This document shows positions 18,086-28,509 of a stretch of 64,000 nucleotides of DNA, piece by piece (position 1 is the first letter of the stretch; every line of letters starts with the position of its first letter). Origin of the DNA: Arthrobacter sp. PvP023 (GTDB taxonomy: Bacteria > Actinomycetota > Actinomycetes > Actinomycetales > Micrococcaceae); NCBI RefSeq assembly GCF_017832975.1, contig NZ_JAFIBI010000001.1, positions 1,178,001 through 1,242,000 on the forward strand, read 5' to 3'. The notes under the pieces are model-generated. The model worked only from the letters and a program-made list of their open reading frames with translations. It did no database searches and was not told the origin of the DNA. The position numbers and the translations under genes were made by a program.

Positions 18086-18877
18086 TTACCCCGCTTTGGC
18101 GATCCGGAGCCGGCTGACGCTTTCCTGCAGGATCCGCCGCGCGTCGCTGCTGAGCCCGGCGTCGCTGATGACCTCGTCCGCCTCCTCGAACCCGGCAATG
18201 GTGCTCATGCCCTGGGTGCCCCACTTGGTGTGGTCGGCCACCACCACCACCTTGCGTGAGGCCGCCACGAACGCGCGGTCCGTCTCGGCCTCCAGCAGGT
18301 TGGGAGTGGTGAAACCGGCATCGGGATCCATGCCGTGCACGCCCAGGAACAGCAGGTCCAGGTGCAGATGCTTCAGCGCGGCCGTCGCAATGGGGCCCAC
18401 CAATGCGTCCGACGGCGTGCGCTCGCCGCCGATCAGGATCACCGTGGAGCCGTAGCGTCCTGCCCCGGAAGACGAGCCGTGATGGAAGAGATCGGCTATG
18501 CGGATGGAGTTGGTCACCACGGTGATGCGCGGTCCGTTGACGAGTTCCTTGGCCAGCGCCCACGTGGTGGTTCCGGCGCCCAGCCCCACCGCCATCCCCT
18601 CATGCACCAGCGAAGCTGCTTCCAGGGCGATGGCCCTCTTTTCCGCCGTGAGCTGCGTCGACTTCTGCTCGAAGCCGGGTTCATGGGTGCTGGCATCGCC
18701 GGGGAGCTTGGCGCCGCCGTGGATCCGTTCCACCCGGCCGCCCTCCTCCAGCAGCTCGATGTCCCGCCGAACGGTCATGAGCGACACACCCAGCTGCTGC
18801 GCGAGATCCGACACGCGGACCACCCGCTCGCGCTGGACGGCGTCCACGATTGCCTGGTGGCGTGCTGCGGGGAGCAT
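18086..18877 (-). CDS. DeoR/GlpR family transcriptional regulator
   Basis: 263-aa repressor with an N-terminal DeoR-type winged helix (RHQAIVDAVQRE, VSDLAQQLGVSLMTVRRDIE) and the GRVERIHGGAKL wing. A C-terminal sugar-phosphate sensor domain follows (VGLGAGTTTWALAKEL, VVVADHTKWG). It is the last gene of the second sugar import operon, 58 bp after the permease, so it probably regulates that operon in response to a sugar phosphate. It is convergent with the LacI gene. Confidence 0.92.
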   Translation of the reverse strand: MLPAARHQAIVDAVQRERVVRVSDLAQQLGVSLMTVRRDIELLEEGGRVERIHGGAKLPGDASTHEPGFEQKSTQLTAEKRAIALEAASLVHEGMAVGLGAGTTTWALAKELVNGPRITVVTNSIRIADLFHHGSSSGAGRYGSTVILIGGERTPSDALVGPIATAALKHLHLDLLFLGVHGMDPDAGFTTPNLLEAETDRAFVAASRKVVVVADHTKWGTQGMSTIAGFEEADEVISDAGLSSDARRILQESVSRLRIAKAG

Positions 18878-18935
18878 GGAGTTCCTTTCGGGTTGTGGGC
18901 GGGGGAGTGCTGTCCCCGTCAGCTTCCATCATGGT

Positions 18936-19850
18936 CTACCCCTTGGAAGAACCAAGAGTCAGCCCCGCAACAAACTGCCGCTGCAGGAGCAGGTAGATCA
19001 CCAGGGTGGGGATGACCGTGATGACGGCACCGGCCGCCAAGAGGTTGTAGTTGTTCAGGAACTGGCCCTGGAGGTTGTTGATGGCGGTGGTGATCGGGAG
19101 CCGGTTGCCACTCTGGATGAACAGCAGCGGCCAGAAGTAGTCGTTGTAGATGAAGATGACCTGCAGGGTGCCGAGCGCAGCGAAGGCCGGCCGGCACAGC
19201 GGAAGGATGATCTCCCGGTACTGCCGCCAAATTCCGGCACCGTCCACCAGGGCGGCTTCGGTGAGGTCGGCGGAGAGCGCCTTCATGTAGTTGGAGAGCA
19301 CGAACGTGCAGAACCCCATCTGGAAGGCCGTGTTGACCGCGATGACAATGATGTAGGTGTTCAGCATGTTGCCGGAATCGCTGAAGGAGTAGGGCACTTC
19401 GAAGTGCTTGGCCATCTCGAACAACGGCGCGGCAAGGACCTGCGGCGGCAGGAGGTTGCCGGCGGTGAACATGATGAGCAGGGTGATGTTGAACTTCCAG
19501 CTCACCCGGCTTACGGCGAATGCCATCAGGGAAGCCAGGAAAAGGGTCATGAGCACGGCAGGGACGGTGATGAGCACCGAGTTCCAGAAGTAGGTGGAAA
19601 ATCCGCCCTGGGTCCAGGCCTGGATGAAGTTGTCGAAATTGAAGTCGCCCGCCAGGCTGAAGTAGCCGTGCTCGTTGGTGGATGCCACCGGACGGAGGGC
19701 AGTGAAGACGGACCAGCCCAGCGGGACCAGCCACATAACGGCCATGACGGTCAGGAAAATATGGGTTCCGTAGTGGCGTTTGGGCCGGCTGCCGGACCGG
19801 GGCCCCCCAGCGGTATCTTTCCTGCCGGTGCGGACTGCGGTAGTGCTCAT
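18936..19850 (-). CDS. Carbohydrate ABC transporter permease (MalG type)
   Basis: 304-aa membrane permease, six segments, with EAA loop TEAALVDGAGIWRQYREIILPLCRPAF. ATG 19850 overlaps the stop of the partner permease by 4 bases (ATGA), showing translational coupling. It belongs to the second import locus; the substrate is unknown. Confidence 0.93.
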   Translation of the reverse strand: MSTTAVRTGRKDTAGGPRSGSRPKRHYGTHIFLTVMAVMWLVPLGWSVFTALRPVASTNEHGYFSLAGDFNFDNFIQAWTQGGFSTYFWNSVLITVPAVLMTLFLASLMAFAVSRVSWKFNITLLIMFTAGNLLPPQVLAAPLFEMAKHFEVPYSFSDSGNMLNTYIIVIAVNTAFQMGFCTFVLSNYMKALSADLTEAALVDGAGIWRQYREIILPLCRPAFAALGTLQVIFIYNDYFWPLLFIQSGNRLPITTAINNLQGQFLNNYNLLAAGAVITVIPTLVIYLLLQRQFVAGLTLGSSKG

Positions 19851-20818
19851 GCTTTGTTCTCCTTGCCAAAGGTGCGGCTGAGGTAGAAGACGATGGGGAC
19901 GAGGGAAATGACCAGCAGCACCACTGCCAGGGCCGAACCGACGCCGATCACCTGGCCTTCGCCCACCAGGTTCTGGATCACCAGGGCACTGAGCATTTCC
20001 AGGCCGTTGGTGCCGCGGTTGATGACGTACACGACGTCGAAGGCCCGCAGGGATTCGATGATGGTGATGACCACTATCACGATGTTGATGGGCCGCATGG
20101 CCGGGAAGACCACCCGGAAGAACGTCTGGACGGCGCTCGCGCCGTCGATGGCGGCGGCCTCCTTCAGGCTGGGGTCCACACCCTTGAGTCCGGCCAGGTA
20201 GAGGAGCATGACGTAGCCGGCATGCCGCCAGGTGGCTGCGATCATGGCGGCCCAGATGTTGACGGAGGAATCTCCGAACCAGTCGACGGCCTGCGGCGTC
20301 CCGGCTGTGCCCAGCAGGAAGTTCAGCAGACCGTTGTCGCGCTGGTAGAAGAGCTGCCAGATGATGCCGATCAGGGCCAGCGACAGCATCACGGGTGCAA
20401 AGAAGATGCTTTGGTAGATCTTGCTGCCGCGGATGTTCTGGTCCAGCAGCACGGCCAGCAGCAGGCCCAGCGGCGTCGCGATGAGGGCCAGGAACAGGAG
20501 CCACAGCATGTTGTGCTGCACCGCCGGCCAGAACGGCGGGTAGTCCTGGGAGATGTACTGGTAGTTGTCCAGTCCCGCGGGGCGGATGTCGCCCAGGTCC
20601 AGGCCGTTCCACCGGGTGAAGCTAAGGCCCACGGACATCAGCATGGGCAGCCACACCAAGGTCAGTTCGATCAGGGTGGGGATGCCCACCATCAGTGACA
20701 GGACCACCTTGTCCTGTCCGGACAGGCGGCGGACCCTGCCGCCCCTTGCCCGTTTCGCGGGAGCGCCTTCAGGCTCCCGTGATTCCGGCGGAACCAGTTC
20801 TCTTGCTGTGCTGCTCAT
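19847..20818 (-). CDS. Carbohydrate ABC transporter permease (MalF type)
   Basis: 323-aa membrane permease with a long cytoplasmic N-terminus (about 38 residues) and EAA loop KEAAAIDGASAVQTFFRVVFPAMRP. ATG 20818 (MSSTARELVPPE) is chosen because GAGGGAAAAC precedes it and family similarity begins soon after. It follows the binding-protein gene by 119 bp. Confidence 0.93.
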   Translation of the reverse strand: MSSTARELVPPESREPEGAPAKRARGGRVRRLSGQDKVVLSLMVGIPTLIELTLVWLPMLMSVGLSFTRWNGLDLGDIRPAGLDNYQYISQDYPPFWPAVQHNMLWLLFLALIATPLGLLLAVLLDQNIRGSKIYQSIFFAPVMLSLALIGIIWQLFYQRDNGLLNFLLGTAGTPQAVDWFGDSSVNIWAAMIAATWRHAGYVMLLYLAGLKGVDPSLKEAAAIDGASAVQTFFRVVFPAMRPINIVIVVITIIESLRAFDVVYVINRGTNGLEMLSALVIQNLVGEGQVIGVGSALAVVLLVISLVPIVFYLSRTFGKENKA

Positions 20819-20937
20819 GGAAGTTTTCCCTCGATTGGTCCGGACTCCGGGAAGGAACGACGACGGCGGAAGGCTGTGCCGCCGTCGTCGTTCCTTCCTG
20901 GATGGTTGCCTGTGATGCGCGGCTGACGGGGCCGGAG

Positions 20938-22248
20938 CTACTGCGCGGCGTAGAGCGTCTTGGCCTGTGCTTCGAGGTTCTTGACGTCCATCTTGCCGTC
21001 CTTGATGAAGCTCTGCAGGGCGGGAATCATCACGTTGTTGGCCATGGCCGGAAGGGCGTCGCGGTCGAAGAACTGGCTGATGTATTTTGCGTTGGCGATG
21101 GTGTCCGCACACGTCTTGTTGAGGGGCGTGAACTTCGACGTGTCGGTGCCCTTGGCCGTGGCGATGTTCGACGAATCCACTGCGGCGTAGGCGTCCTGGG
21201 CTTCGGCCGTCCCCAGGTATGCCATGAAGTCGCGGGCGGCTTTGTTCTCGCCGCCCTTCTTGGACAGCAGGAGGCCGTCAATGGGGGCTTCGACGGCGTC
21301 GCGGCCTTCCATGGCGATCTCCGGGAAGGCGAAGAATTGGATGTCCGACAGGACGGCGGGATCGGTGAACTGCTGGGTCACGAAGGATCCCAGCAGGTAC
21401 ATGCCGGTCTTCTTGGCCTCCAGCGCCTTTGCCGCGTCCTGCCAGGTCTGGCCGAGGGCGGCCGGGTCCTGGAAGGGAAGGAGTTCCGCCCATGTGTCAA
21501 AGACTGCGCTGACCTTTTGCTGGTCCCAGGATTCCTTGTGGGCGCAGAGGTCCACATGGAACTGGTAGCCGTTGAGCCGCATGTTGATGTAGTCGAAGGT
21601 GCCCATGGCGGGCCAGCCGTCCTTGTCGGCAAAGCCGATCGGGATGAGGCCGTCGGCCTTCATCTTGGTGGCCAGGGCCTTGAGGGCATCGAAGGTTTCC
21701 GGGACCTCGTAGCCCTTCTCCGCCCAGAGGCTCTTCCGGTAGAAGAAGCCCCACGGGTAGTTGTAGTTGGGGACGAAGTACAGCTTGCCGTCCGGGCCGG
21801 TGGAGGCCTTCTTCAGCGCGTCGGAGTAGTTGGCGCCGATGCTCTCCCAGACGTCGTCGATCGGTGCCAGCAGTCCCTTGCCTGCGTAGTACTGCATGCG
21901 GTAGCCGGCAAACCACGTGAAGGTATCGTCCGGGGAGCCCTGCAGGTAGGAATTGATCTTGTTCTGGAAATCGTTGTGCGGCACCACATTGGTGGTGACT
22001 TTCTTGCCGGTCTTGGCGGTGAAGGCATCGGTAACGGCCTGGTATGCCCGCTTGGGGACGTCGTCCGAGGATCCGGAACCGAAGGTGAGGCCGGGGGAGT
22101 CGGAACCCGTGGCCGACGGCCCGCTACCGCCCGTGCAGGCGGCGAGGAACGGAATGCCGGCCAGGCCTGCCGCGCCGACGCCGACGGTCTTGAGGATGGT
22201 CCGCCGGCTCGGATAAGCAGTTGCCGACGCATCAAACTGTGCTGCCAT
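20938..22248 (-). CDS. Sugar ABC transporter substrate-binding protein (probable Tat lipoprotein)
   Basis: 436-aa solute-binding protein. The N-terminus has a twin-arginine segment (SRRTILKTVG) followed by a hydrophobic stretch and lipobox LAAC, suggesting folded export and lipid anchoring. The body matches family 1 sugar-binding proteins (FTWFAGYRMQYYAGKGLLAPIDDVW). ATG 22248 is preceded by AGGGAGAGAAC. It is the first gene of the second import operon and lies just downstream of a palindromic operator. Confidence 0.9.
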   Translation of the reverse strand: MAAQFDASATAYPSRRTILKTVGVGAAGLAGIPFLAACTGGSGPSATGSDSPGLTFGSGSSDDVPKRAYQAVTDAFTAKTGKKVTTNVVPHNDFQNKINSYLQGSPDDTFTWFAGYRMQYYAGKGLLAPIDDVWESIGANYSDALKKASTGPDGKLYFVPNYNYPWGFFYRKSLWAEKGYEVPETFDALKALATKMKADGLIPIGFADKDGWPAMGTFDYINMRLNGYQFHVDLCAHKESWDQQKVSAVFDTWAELLPFQDPAALGQTWQDAAKALEAKKTGMYLLGSFVTQQFTDPAVLSDIQFFAFPEIAMEGRDAVEAPIDGLLLSKKGGENKAARDFMAYLGTAEAQDAYAAVDSSNIATAKGTDTSKFTPLNKTCADTIANAKYISQFFDRDALPAMANNVMIPALQSFIKDGKMDVKNLEAQAKTLYAAQ

Positions 22249-22271
22249 GTTCTCTCCCTTGAAAAATAGCT

Positions 22272-22293
22272 GCATGTGAGGCACCTCACATGC
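22272..22293. promoter_or_regulatory. Perfect palindromic operator upstream of second sugar operon
   Basis: GCATGTGAGG (22272-22281) and CCTCACATGC (22284-22293) form 10-bp perfect arms around CA. It lies 24 bp upstream of the binding-protein start, next to a -10-like TATAGT on the minus strand at about 22299-22304. That position fits repression by the DeoR protein encoded at the operon end, or by another regulator. Confidence 0.65.
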
Positions 22294-22475
22294 TCTGACT
22301 ATAACCTCTCAAAAGAGAACAGGAAAGAACGGGAAACAACATTTTGACTGCATTCCATGTTTGAATCGTCACAAAGCAGTGCGGCCCCGCTTTTCCGCGC
22401 CGGAGCGGGGAAAAGCGGGGCCGACTGGCGCCCTTCAGCCGGGATTTCCGGCGACTGTTACTTTTTGAACGACGG

Positions 22476-24506
22476 CTATTTTCTGAGCGACTGGGCGATC
22501 TGGGCCATGACGGTGTTGTCCGCCAAGGTAGTGGCATCACCGACTTCGCGGCCCTCGGCGACGTCCTTGAGGAGGCGGCGCATGATCTTGCCGGAACGGG
22601 TCTTGGGCAGCTCCGGCACCACCAGGATGGTCTTGGGCTTGGCGATCGGACCGATCTCCTTGCTCACGTGGTTGCGGAGTTCCTGGACGATTGCATCCCC
22701 GGAGTCCACGGCGTCCTCGCGGAGGATCACGAAGGCGACGACGGCCTGTCCGGTGGTTTCGTCGGCGGCACCCACCACGGCCGCTTCCGCCACGGCGGGG
22801 TGGCTGACCAGGGCCGATTCGATCTCCGCGGTGGAGAGCCGGTGGCCGGAAATATTCATCACGTCGTCCACGCGGCCCAGGAGCCAGACGTCGCCGTCGT
22901 CGTCCTTCTTGGCGCCGTCACCGGCGAAATACATGGTCTCGAAGCGGGACCAGTAGGTTTCCTTGAAGCGTTCCGGGTCCCCCCAGATGCCGCGGAGCAT
23001 GGCCGGCCAGGGCTCGCGGATGACCAGGAAGCCGCCGCGGCCGTTCGGTACGGATTCGCCGGCCTCATCGACCACATCCACGGCGATGCCTGGCAGCGGC
23101 ACCTGGGCCGAGCCGGGTTTGGTCGCGGTGACGCCCGGCAGCGGGGCAATCATCTGGGCACCGGTTTCCGTCTGCCACCAGGTGTCCACGATCGGGGCCG
23201 GATTTTCCTTCTTTTCGCCGTTCTTGCCCGCGTTGGCGCCGATGACGTCGCGGTACCACATCCAGGCCTCGGGATTGATGGGTTCGCCCACCGAGCCCAG
23301 GACGCGGATGGAGGAGAGGTCGAACTTGGCCGGGATCTCCTTGCCCCACTTCATGAAGGTCCGGATCGCGGTGGGTGCGGTGTAGAGGATGGACACCTTG
23401 TACTTTTCGATGATTTCCCACCAGCGGCCCTGGTGCGGGGAGTCCGGGGTGCCTTCGTACATGACCTGGGTGGCGCCGTTGATCAGCGGGGCGTAGGCGA
23501 CGTAGGAGTGGCCGGTGATCCAGCCGACGTCGGCGGTGCACCAGTACACGTCCGTTTCCGGGTGCAGGTCGAACACGGCCTTGTGGGTGTAGGCGCCCTG
23601 GGCCAGGTAGCCGCCGGTGGTGTGCAGGATGCCCTTGGGCTTGCCGGTGGTGCCGGAGGTGTAAAGGATGAACAGCGGGTGCTCGGAGTCATGGCCCACG
23701 GCCGTGTGCTCCGCGGAGGCTGCTCCAACGGTGTCGGCCCACCAATGGTCCCTGCCCTCGTGCCAGTCCACGTCCTGGCCGTTGCGCTTGACGACGACGA
23801 CGTTCTCGACGGTGTGGCCGCTGCCGTCCCCTTCGTGGGACAAGGCGTCGTCCACTGCGTGCTTAAGCGAGCTGGGCTTGCCGCGGCGGTAGGTGCCGTC
23901 GGCCGTGACCACGAGCTTGGCTTCGGCGTCGTCGATGCGGGAGCGCAGGGCCTCGGCGGAGAAGCCGCCGAACACCACGGAGTGGATGGCGCCGATCCGG
24001 GCGCAGGCCAGCAAAGTGATGACCGCCTCCGGGATCATGGGCAGGTAAACGGCCACGCGGTCGCCTTTGGCCACGCCGAGGGATTCGAAGGCATTGGCTG
24101 CCTTCTTGACCTCGTCGGTGAGCTGCGCGTAGGTGTACGTGCGGGTGTCGCCGGGCTCGCCCTCAAAGTAGATGGCCACCCGGTCCCCGAGGCCGTTCTC
24201 CACATGGCGGTCCAGCGCGTTGTAGGCGGCGTTGATCTCGCCGCCGACGAACCACTTTGCGAAGGGAGGGTTGGACCAGTCAAGTGTCTGGGTGAAGTCC
24301 TTGCTCCAGGTGAGCAGCTCGCGGGCCTGCTTCGCCCAGAATGCGGGACGGTCGGCATCGGCCTCTGCGTAGTCCGCAGCGGTGACCACCGCGTTGGCGG
24401 CGAACTCCGCTGACGGGGCGAACTTGCGGTCCTCCTGGGAGAGGTTCTCGAAGGCGTCGCCCTGCCGGGGTGTTGTCGTGGTGGAGCCTGTGGTCTGTTG
24501 GGACAT
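22476..24506 (-). CDS. acs: Acetyl-CoA synthetase (AMP-forming)
   Basis: Converts acetate, ATP and CoA to acetyl-CoA. The product is 676 aa, the normal length. Motifs: P-loop-like [20 protein letters not shown], the acetate pocket [16 protein letters not shown], and the C-terminal lysine in [13 protein letters not shown] (about Lys640), the residue acetylated to switch the enzyme off. ATG 24506 (MSQQTTGS) is preferred over an upstream in-frame start because GATGAGG precedes it. Confidence 0.97.
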   Translation of the reverse strand: MSQQTTGSTTTTPRQGDAFENLSQEDRKFAPSAEFAANAVVTAADYAEADADRPAFWAKQARELLTWSKDFTQTLDWSNPPFAKWFVGGEINAAYNALDRHVENGLGDRVAIYFEGEPGDTRTYTYAQLTDEVKKAANAFESLGVAKGDRVAVYLPMIPEAVITLLACARIGAIHSVVFGGFSAEALRSRIDDAEAKLVVTADGTYRRGKPSSLKHAVDDALSHEGDGSGHTVENVVVVKRNGQDVDWHEGRDHWWADTVGAASAEHTAVGHDSEHPLFILYTSGTTGKPKGILHTTGGYLAQGAYTHKAVFDLHPETDVYWCTADVGWITGHSYVAYAPLINGATQVMYEGTPDSPHQGRWWEIIEKYKVSILYTAPTAIRTFMKWGKEIPAKFDLSSIRVLGSVGEPINPEAWMWYRDVIGANAGKNGEKKENPAPIVDTWWQTETGAQMIAPLPGVTATKPGSAQVPLPGIAVDVVDEAGESVPNGRGGFLVIREPWPAMLRGIWGDPERFKETYWSRFETMYFAGDGAKKDDDGDVWLLGRVDDVMNISGHRLSTAEIESALVSHPAVAEAAVVGAADETTGQAVVAFVILREDAVDSGDAIVQELRNHVSKEIGPIAKPKTILVVPELPKTRSGKIMRRLLKDVAEGREVGDATTLADNTVMAQIAQSLRK

Positions 24507-24910
24507 GGTGAACCTCATCATTCATCGATCTTTGCTGCGCGGGACGGACCGTCACCGGGCCACAGCCGGGCCGCATGCGCGGCATCGGGCGGCGGCTGGT
24601 CACGGCTGTACCGCAAAGAGCTGTTCCGAAATACACACTAATACCTGCCCCGCAGCGTGCGTGTGCCCCGTCACATAGTGAACCGTGAGCGGCATTTATT
24701 AAGCGCCGAGTGGTTCCGGGGCCCCGCATCCGGCGATCCCGGACGCGGTAGCCGGAAGCCTGGCCGGCCCCTCCTCAAGGGTCGCGTCCACCCCGTAAAC
24801 AGGCGGGTGTGCTATGCAAATTCCGCTGGTATTCCGCTGCGTCCGCCTCCGGCCCGTCAGCTAGTGATCAGCCAATCACTTGGCTAGGCTGAGATGGAGT
24901 TGTGACATCC
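24507..24910. other. Intergenic region between divergent acs and membrane-protein gene
   Basis: About 400 bp without a convincing gene. A weak Crp-like site (8 of 12 consensus positions, 24660-24675) precedes acs. Near 24861-24885 short overlapping inverted repeats (AGTGAT/ATCACT and AGCCA/TGGCT) lie around a possible promoter for the rightward gene. Nothing else was seen. Confidence 0.4.
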
Positions 24911-24984
24911 GATGGAGGCAACAGGACCGCTTGGCGGTCCCGTTTCTGCCTGCCGTTAGGAGGCGCTGTCCAGGGCGCCGCCGT
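24911..24984 (+). other. Structured 5' leader of the membrane-protein gene
   Basis: Before the ribosome-binding site (TAAGGAG at 24987) the mRNA can form nested stems. GGACCGC-TTG-GCGGTCC (24924-24940) lies inside AGGCA/TGCCT (24916-24920 with 24947-24951). A second hairpin, GGCGC/GCGCC, lies near 24962-24979. The layout resembles a regulatory leader, but no known riboswitch class was recognised. Confidence 0.4.
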
Positions 24985-24999
24985 GCTAAGGAGAACAGA

Positions 25000-26577
25000 A
25001 TGAACCAGCAGAGCCATGGACAGCACAAAGCCGTCCATCAGCATCCCGGTCAGGCGACAGGCCCGGCGAATTCCGGCAAGCCGGCAAGTGCGGACGGGGC
25101 GAAGCCCGCGGGAAGCAGGCTGACCGGAAAGAAGAATGAAACGGTCCTTGGCGCGTTCACCGTGCGCGACCTCACCGTCTTTGCGTCGACGCTTCTTCTG
25201 TTTGTCGCGTCGCTGATCCCGATGTTCGCTTCCCGGTACAACCTGTGGAACCTGGGCAACCTCTTCTTCCTGGGCCTGGGGATCATCCTGCCCCTCATCG
25301 TGACCGCCCTTTTTGTAGCCCGCAGGCTGAGCCCCGAATCCAGGGTGCGGATCGGGTCCCTGTCCATTGACCAGTTCGCGTCTGTGGTCGCTTCGTTTTC
25401 CCTGGGGTTCTTTTTCCTGTCCGCCGCCCAGGAATTCGTACCGGTCCTGCTGGTGGGACTGATCGGATCCGTAGGACTCTTTGCGGCCACTGTGCTGGCA
25501 CGCTTCATTCCGTTCCTGGCCGGCGACTTCCTGGACCGCGCCGAGGTTCCCGCGCATGTCGTGGCCCGTGAGTCCGCCGCACCGTTCCGCAAGCCCAGCG
25601 CCCCGAAGGAGCCCAAGCCCGCCAAGGAGCCCGGCTCCGGCACGTTGGCCGGCTGGTCGAAGCGACTGACGGCCGGTGCTGCAGGGGGCGGGGGTGCCGC
25701 CGACGCTCCCGCTGCAAGCAAGGGTGCCCCCGCAAGTGCGGTCCAGAACGGCGACCGTCCCTACGCCGGCGCCTCAGCTGGAGATACGCCGCTTGCGGCC
25801 ACGCAGCATGGAGCAACGCAGTACGGGACACCACAGCATGTGCCAGCACAGCATGAGCCAGCACAGCGTGGCGCAGCCAGGCAGGGCGACGCCGTTCCGG
25901 CAGCTGCCGCAGGCGTGGCCGCATCATCGGGCCATGCGGCGGGCAACAACGCCGCTGCCGCCGCGGGGGCCGCCGCGGTAGGTGCTGCAGCCGCCAGCCG
26001 CGGTGCCGACGCGTCGCCCGCAACGCAGGCCGCCGACGTCGTTCCTTCCGCCTCCGAGCGGACGCAGGCCGCCGCAGCCGTTTCCGCCGCCTCCGAGCGG
26101 ACTCAGGCCGCCGCAGCCGTTCCTTCCGTCTCCGAGCGGACGCAAGCCGCCGGACCCGCCGCCGGCCCCGAGCGGACGCAGGCCGCCGCAGCCGTTCCCG
26201 CCGCCTCCGAGCGGACGCAAGCCGCCGGCGGCCCGGAGGCCCACTCCAGTCAGGCCACAGGCGCAGTACCCTCCGCATCGGTTCCTGCTGAGACGATGCT
26301 GAACCCGCAGGTGAGGTCGCAGGAGCCCATCGGTGCTACGGTTGACCCCTACAGCCGGCCGGAGGAACACGAGGAGCAGCCGGTCCACGAGGCTTTCTGG
26401 TTCGCCGTGGCCCAGCCCCGCACTGCCATCGATGAGCGGACGGGCATGCCCGCGTTCGTGATCGATCCCGGCGGATGGGTTCTTGCCCTGGAAGACCGGG
26501 GGCACGAATTCCTGGTGCAGCACACTGACGGCCGGGTGGGCGTGCTGCGGGACCTCAGCAACATCGAGCGCGGCTAG
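25000..26577 (+). CDS. Membrane protein with Ala-rich repeat linker, 525 aa, function unknown
   Basis: Not recognised as a named family. The start at ATG 25000 has TAAGGAG 7 bases upstream. Residues 1-45 are hydrophilic and His/Gln-rich. Residues ~50-185 hold about four membrane segments. A long low-complexity Ala/Pro/Ser region (~190-430) includes QHG/QYG/QHE pentamer-like repeats near 25798-25880 and five ERTQAA repeats at about 26055-26225. A folded, conserved-looking C-terminal domain follows from ~450 ([19 protein letters not shown] ... [16 protein letters not shown]). The repeats suggest a flexible tether. It is upstream of nth by 10 bp. Confidence 0.72.
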   Translation: MNQQSHGQHKAVHQHPGQATGPANSGKPASADGAKPAGSRLTGKKNETVLGAFTVRDLTVFASTLLLFVASLIPMFASRYNLWNLGNLFFLGLGIILPLIVTALFVARRLSPESRVRIGSLSIDQFASVVASFSLGFFFLSAAQEFVPVLLVGLIGSVGLFAATVLARFIPFLAGDFLDRAEVPAHVVARESAAPFRKPSAPKEPKPAKEPGSGTLAGWSKRLTAGAAGGGGAADAPAASKGAPASAVQNGDRPYAGASAGDTPLAATQHGATQYGTPQHVPAQHEPAQRGAARQGDAVPAAAAGVAASSGHAAGNNAAAAAGAAAVGAAAASRGADASPATQAADVVPSASERTQAAAAVSAASERTQAAAAVPSVSERTQAAGPAAGPERTQAAAAVPAASERTQAAGGPEAHSSQATGAVPSASVPAETMLNPQVRSQEPIGATVDPYSRPEEHEEQPVHEAFWFAVAQPRTAIDERTGMPAFVIDPGGWVLALEDRGHEFLVQHTDGRVGVLRDLSNIERG

Positions 26578-26587
26578 CCGGCCGCCG

Positions 26588-27421
26588 GTGGCCACTCTTT
26601 CCGGCACCCCGAAGCCGGGCGGCATTATTCCGCGGACGTCCGGGGAATCCCTGCTGGGGCTGAAGCGGCGGGCCCGCAGGATCAACCGGGCGCTGGCTGA
26701 GCTTTACCCCTATGCGCACGCCGAGCTGGACTTCCGCAGCCCCTTCGAGCTCCTCGTGGCGACAGTGCTCTCGGCCCAGACCACCGATGTGGTGGTCAAC
26801 CAGGTCACACCGATGCTGTTTGCCCGGTATCCGGACGCCCGGAGCATGGCCGAAGCCGACCCCGCCGAGCTCGAAGTGATCCTCAAGCCCACCGGTTTCT
26901 TCCGCGCGAAAGCGAGGAACGTCATGGCGCTGTGCAACCGGCTGGTGGACGAGTACGACGGTGAGGTGCCGCCGCGGTTGCAGGACCTGGTAACGCTGCC
27001 CGGTGTGGGTCGTAAGACTGCCAACGTGGTGCTGGGCAACGCCTTCGGCATTCCCGGGATTACCGTGGACACGCATTTTGGCCGCCTTGCCAGGCGGTTG
27101 GGCTGGACCGAATCCGACGATCCCGTCCGCGTTGAGGCCGATGTGGCCGAGCTGTTCGAACCGCGGGACTGGACCATGCTCTCGCACCGGGTGGTATTTC
27201 ACGGACGGCGCGTCTGCCATGCACGGAAGCCGGCCTGCGGTGCCTGTGCGGTGGCCACGTGGTGCCCCAGCTACGGGGCGGGGGAGACGGACCCGGAGAA
27301 GGCACGCAAGCTGCTCAAATACGAGCTCGCGCCCGGGCAGGAGGCGCTCCTGGCACAACTGCTGGCTGAAACACACCGGGCTGCTGAAATCCGGATGGAA
27401 TCACAAAAGCGGGGGAAATGA
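26588..27421 (+). CDS. nth: Endonuclease III (DNA glycosylase/AP lyase)
   Basis: Base excision repair enzyme removing oxidised pyrimidines. The 277-aa protein has the helix-hairpin-helix [12 protein letters not shown] with catalytic Lys143, then VDTHFGRL with Asp161, the 18-residue spacing of the E. coli pair. The 4Fe-4S cluster ligands Cx6Cx2Cx5C are in [17 protein letters not shown]. The GTG at 26588 is chosen as start, 10 bp after the upstream stop; no clear ribosome-binding site is present. The stop overlaps the next gene by 4 bases. Confidence 0.95.
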   Translation: MATLSGTPKPGGIIPRTSGESLLGLKRRARRINRALAELYPYAHAELDFRSPFELLVATVLSAQTTDVVVNQVTPMLFARYPDARSMAEADPAELEVILKPTGFFRAKARNVMALCNRLVDEYDGEVPPRLQDLVTLPGVGRKTANVVLGNAFGIPGITVDTHFGRLARRLGWTESDDPVRVEADVAELFEPRDWTMLSHRVVFHGRRVCHARKPACGACAVATWCPSYGAGETDPEKARKLLKYELAPGQEALLAQLLAETHRAAEIRMESQKRGK

Positions 27422-28095
27422 CCGCCCGCCAGGACCTCGTGGACCTCATTGCCGCCATTGACGCCGGGAGCGGCCCGGCGCGCAATCCCTACTGGCGCGA
27501 TCTCGCGGTGGATGACAGCGTTGCCCGCAAAGCCGCCGTGCTGATGCTGTTCGGTGCCTTGGACAACGTTCCGGCCGCTTCGGGAAAGCCGTTGGCACCG
27601 GCCGACCTTGATGTCCTGCTGCTGGAACGCGCCCACACGCTGGACGATCACCCCGGCCAGGTGGCGTTTCCGGGCGGCGGGATCGACCCCGGCGAGACCC
27701 CCATCGAAGCGGCCCTCCGCGAAGCCGAAGAGGAAACAGGGTTGGACTCGGCCGGGGTGGAAGTACTGGGTGCCATGCCGCAGCTGGCCTTGCCCCGCGG
27801 GAATTTCCTGGTGACGCCCGTCCTTGCCTGGTGGCACTCGCCTTCGCCTGTCCGGGTGGTGGACTACGGCGAATCGGCCCAGGTTTTCCGGGTCCCGGTC
27901 CGGGACCTTCTGGATCCCGACAACCGCGTGATGGCAACGGTCAGCCGGGCCGGCCAGTCGTTCCTGAGCCCTGCCTTCGTGGTGAACAAGGTGGTGGTCT
28001 GGGGCTTTACCGGGATGATCCTGAACGAACTGTTCGATCACCTGGGCTGGTCCGTTCCCTGGGACCGGTCGCGGTTGCACCAGATCGATGTGTGA
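27418..28095 (+). CDS. Nudix hydrolase, CoA pyrophosphatase type
   Basis: 225-aa Nudix enzyme, probably cleaving CoA derivatives to phosphopantetheine forms. The full Nudix box is present ([23 protein letters not shown], residues ~85-107), preceded by the CoAse-type [12 protein letters not shown]. The ATGA overlap with nth shows coupling; the nth-Nudix pair is also conserved in mycobacteria. Confidence 0.92.
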   Translation: MTARQDLVDLIAAIDAGSGPARNPYWRDLAVDDSVARKAAVLMLFGALDNVPAASGKPLAPADLDVLLLERAHTLDDHPGQVAFPGGGIDPGETPIEAALREAEEETGLDSAGVEVLGAMPQLALPRGNFLVTPVLAWWHSPSPVRVVDYGESAQVFRVPVRDLLDPDNRVMATVSRAGQSFLSPAFVVNKVVVWGFTGMILNELFDHLGWSVPWDRSRLHQIDV

Positions 28096-28149
28096 ACACC
28101 TAATGTAAGTCCTGGGCCGGCCGGTTGCCCGTCCGAGCGGCCCGCGGCG

Positions 28150-28350
28150 CTAGCCGGAAGCCAGTTCCCTCCGGGAGCGGTTTACGACCAGCCCGGTGGC
28201 TGCATTCTCGCGGACCGCGTTGATGCCTGCGACCACGCCTTTGAGCGTCTTGAACCGTGGCGAAACCGCCACCAACGTGCCGTCGTCGGCCGTGAGCCGG
28301 AAGTAGAAAGCTTCTTCCTCCGCGTTAACAATTTCAAATGTGCCAGCCAC
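28150..28350 (-). CDS. YegP-like DUF1508 protein, 66 aa
   Basis: Small protein with the DUF1508 pattern FEIVNAEEEAFYFRLTADDG and FKTLKGVVAGINAVRENA, one copy of the repeat found doubled in YegP. Function unknown. The open frame can start at a TTG (28368), but GGGGAGG sits 9 bases before an in-frame GTG at 28350, which is therefore chosen. Confidence 0.8.
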   Translation of the reverse strand: MAGTFEIVNAEEEAFYFRLTADDGTLVAVSPRFKTLKGVVAGINAVRENAATGLVVNRSRRELASG

Positions 28351-28509
28351 TATGTGGTGCCTCCCCAAGTTCCATGCGTCATTGCATCGGCCGGTCCTTT
28401 ATCGGAGCTGCACTGCCACTGCTGCGAACCGGCTAATCGAGCTTAACCGGGATGTGAGACAGTCCACAAAGCTACCAACAGGTAGGTTACAAAGCGCGAC
28501 TTACAGGGG

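Noticed and set aside
24660..24675. Crp site before acs
   Set aside because: Only 8 of 12 consensus positions match and the TA core is absent; too weak to list as a site.
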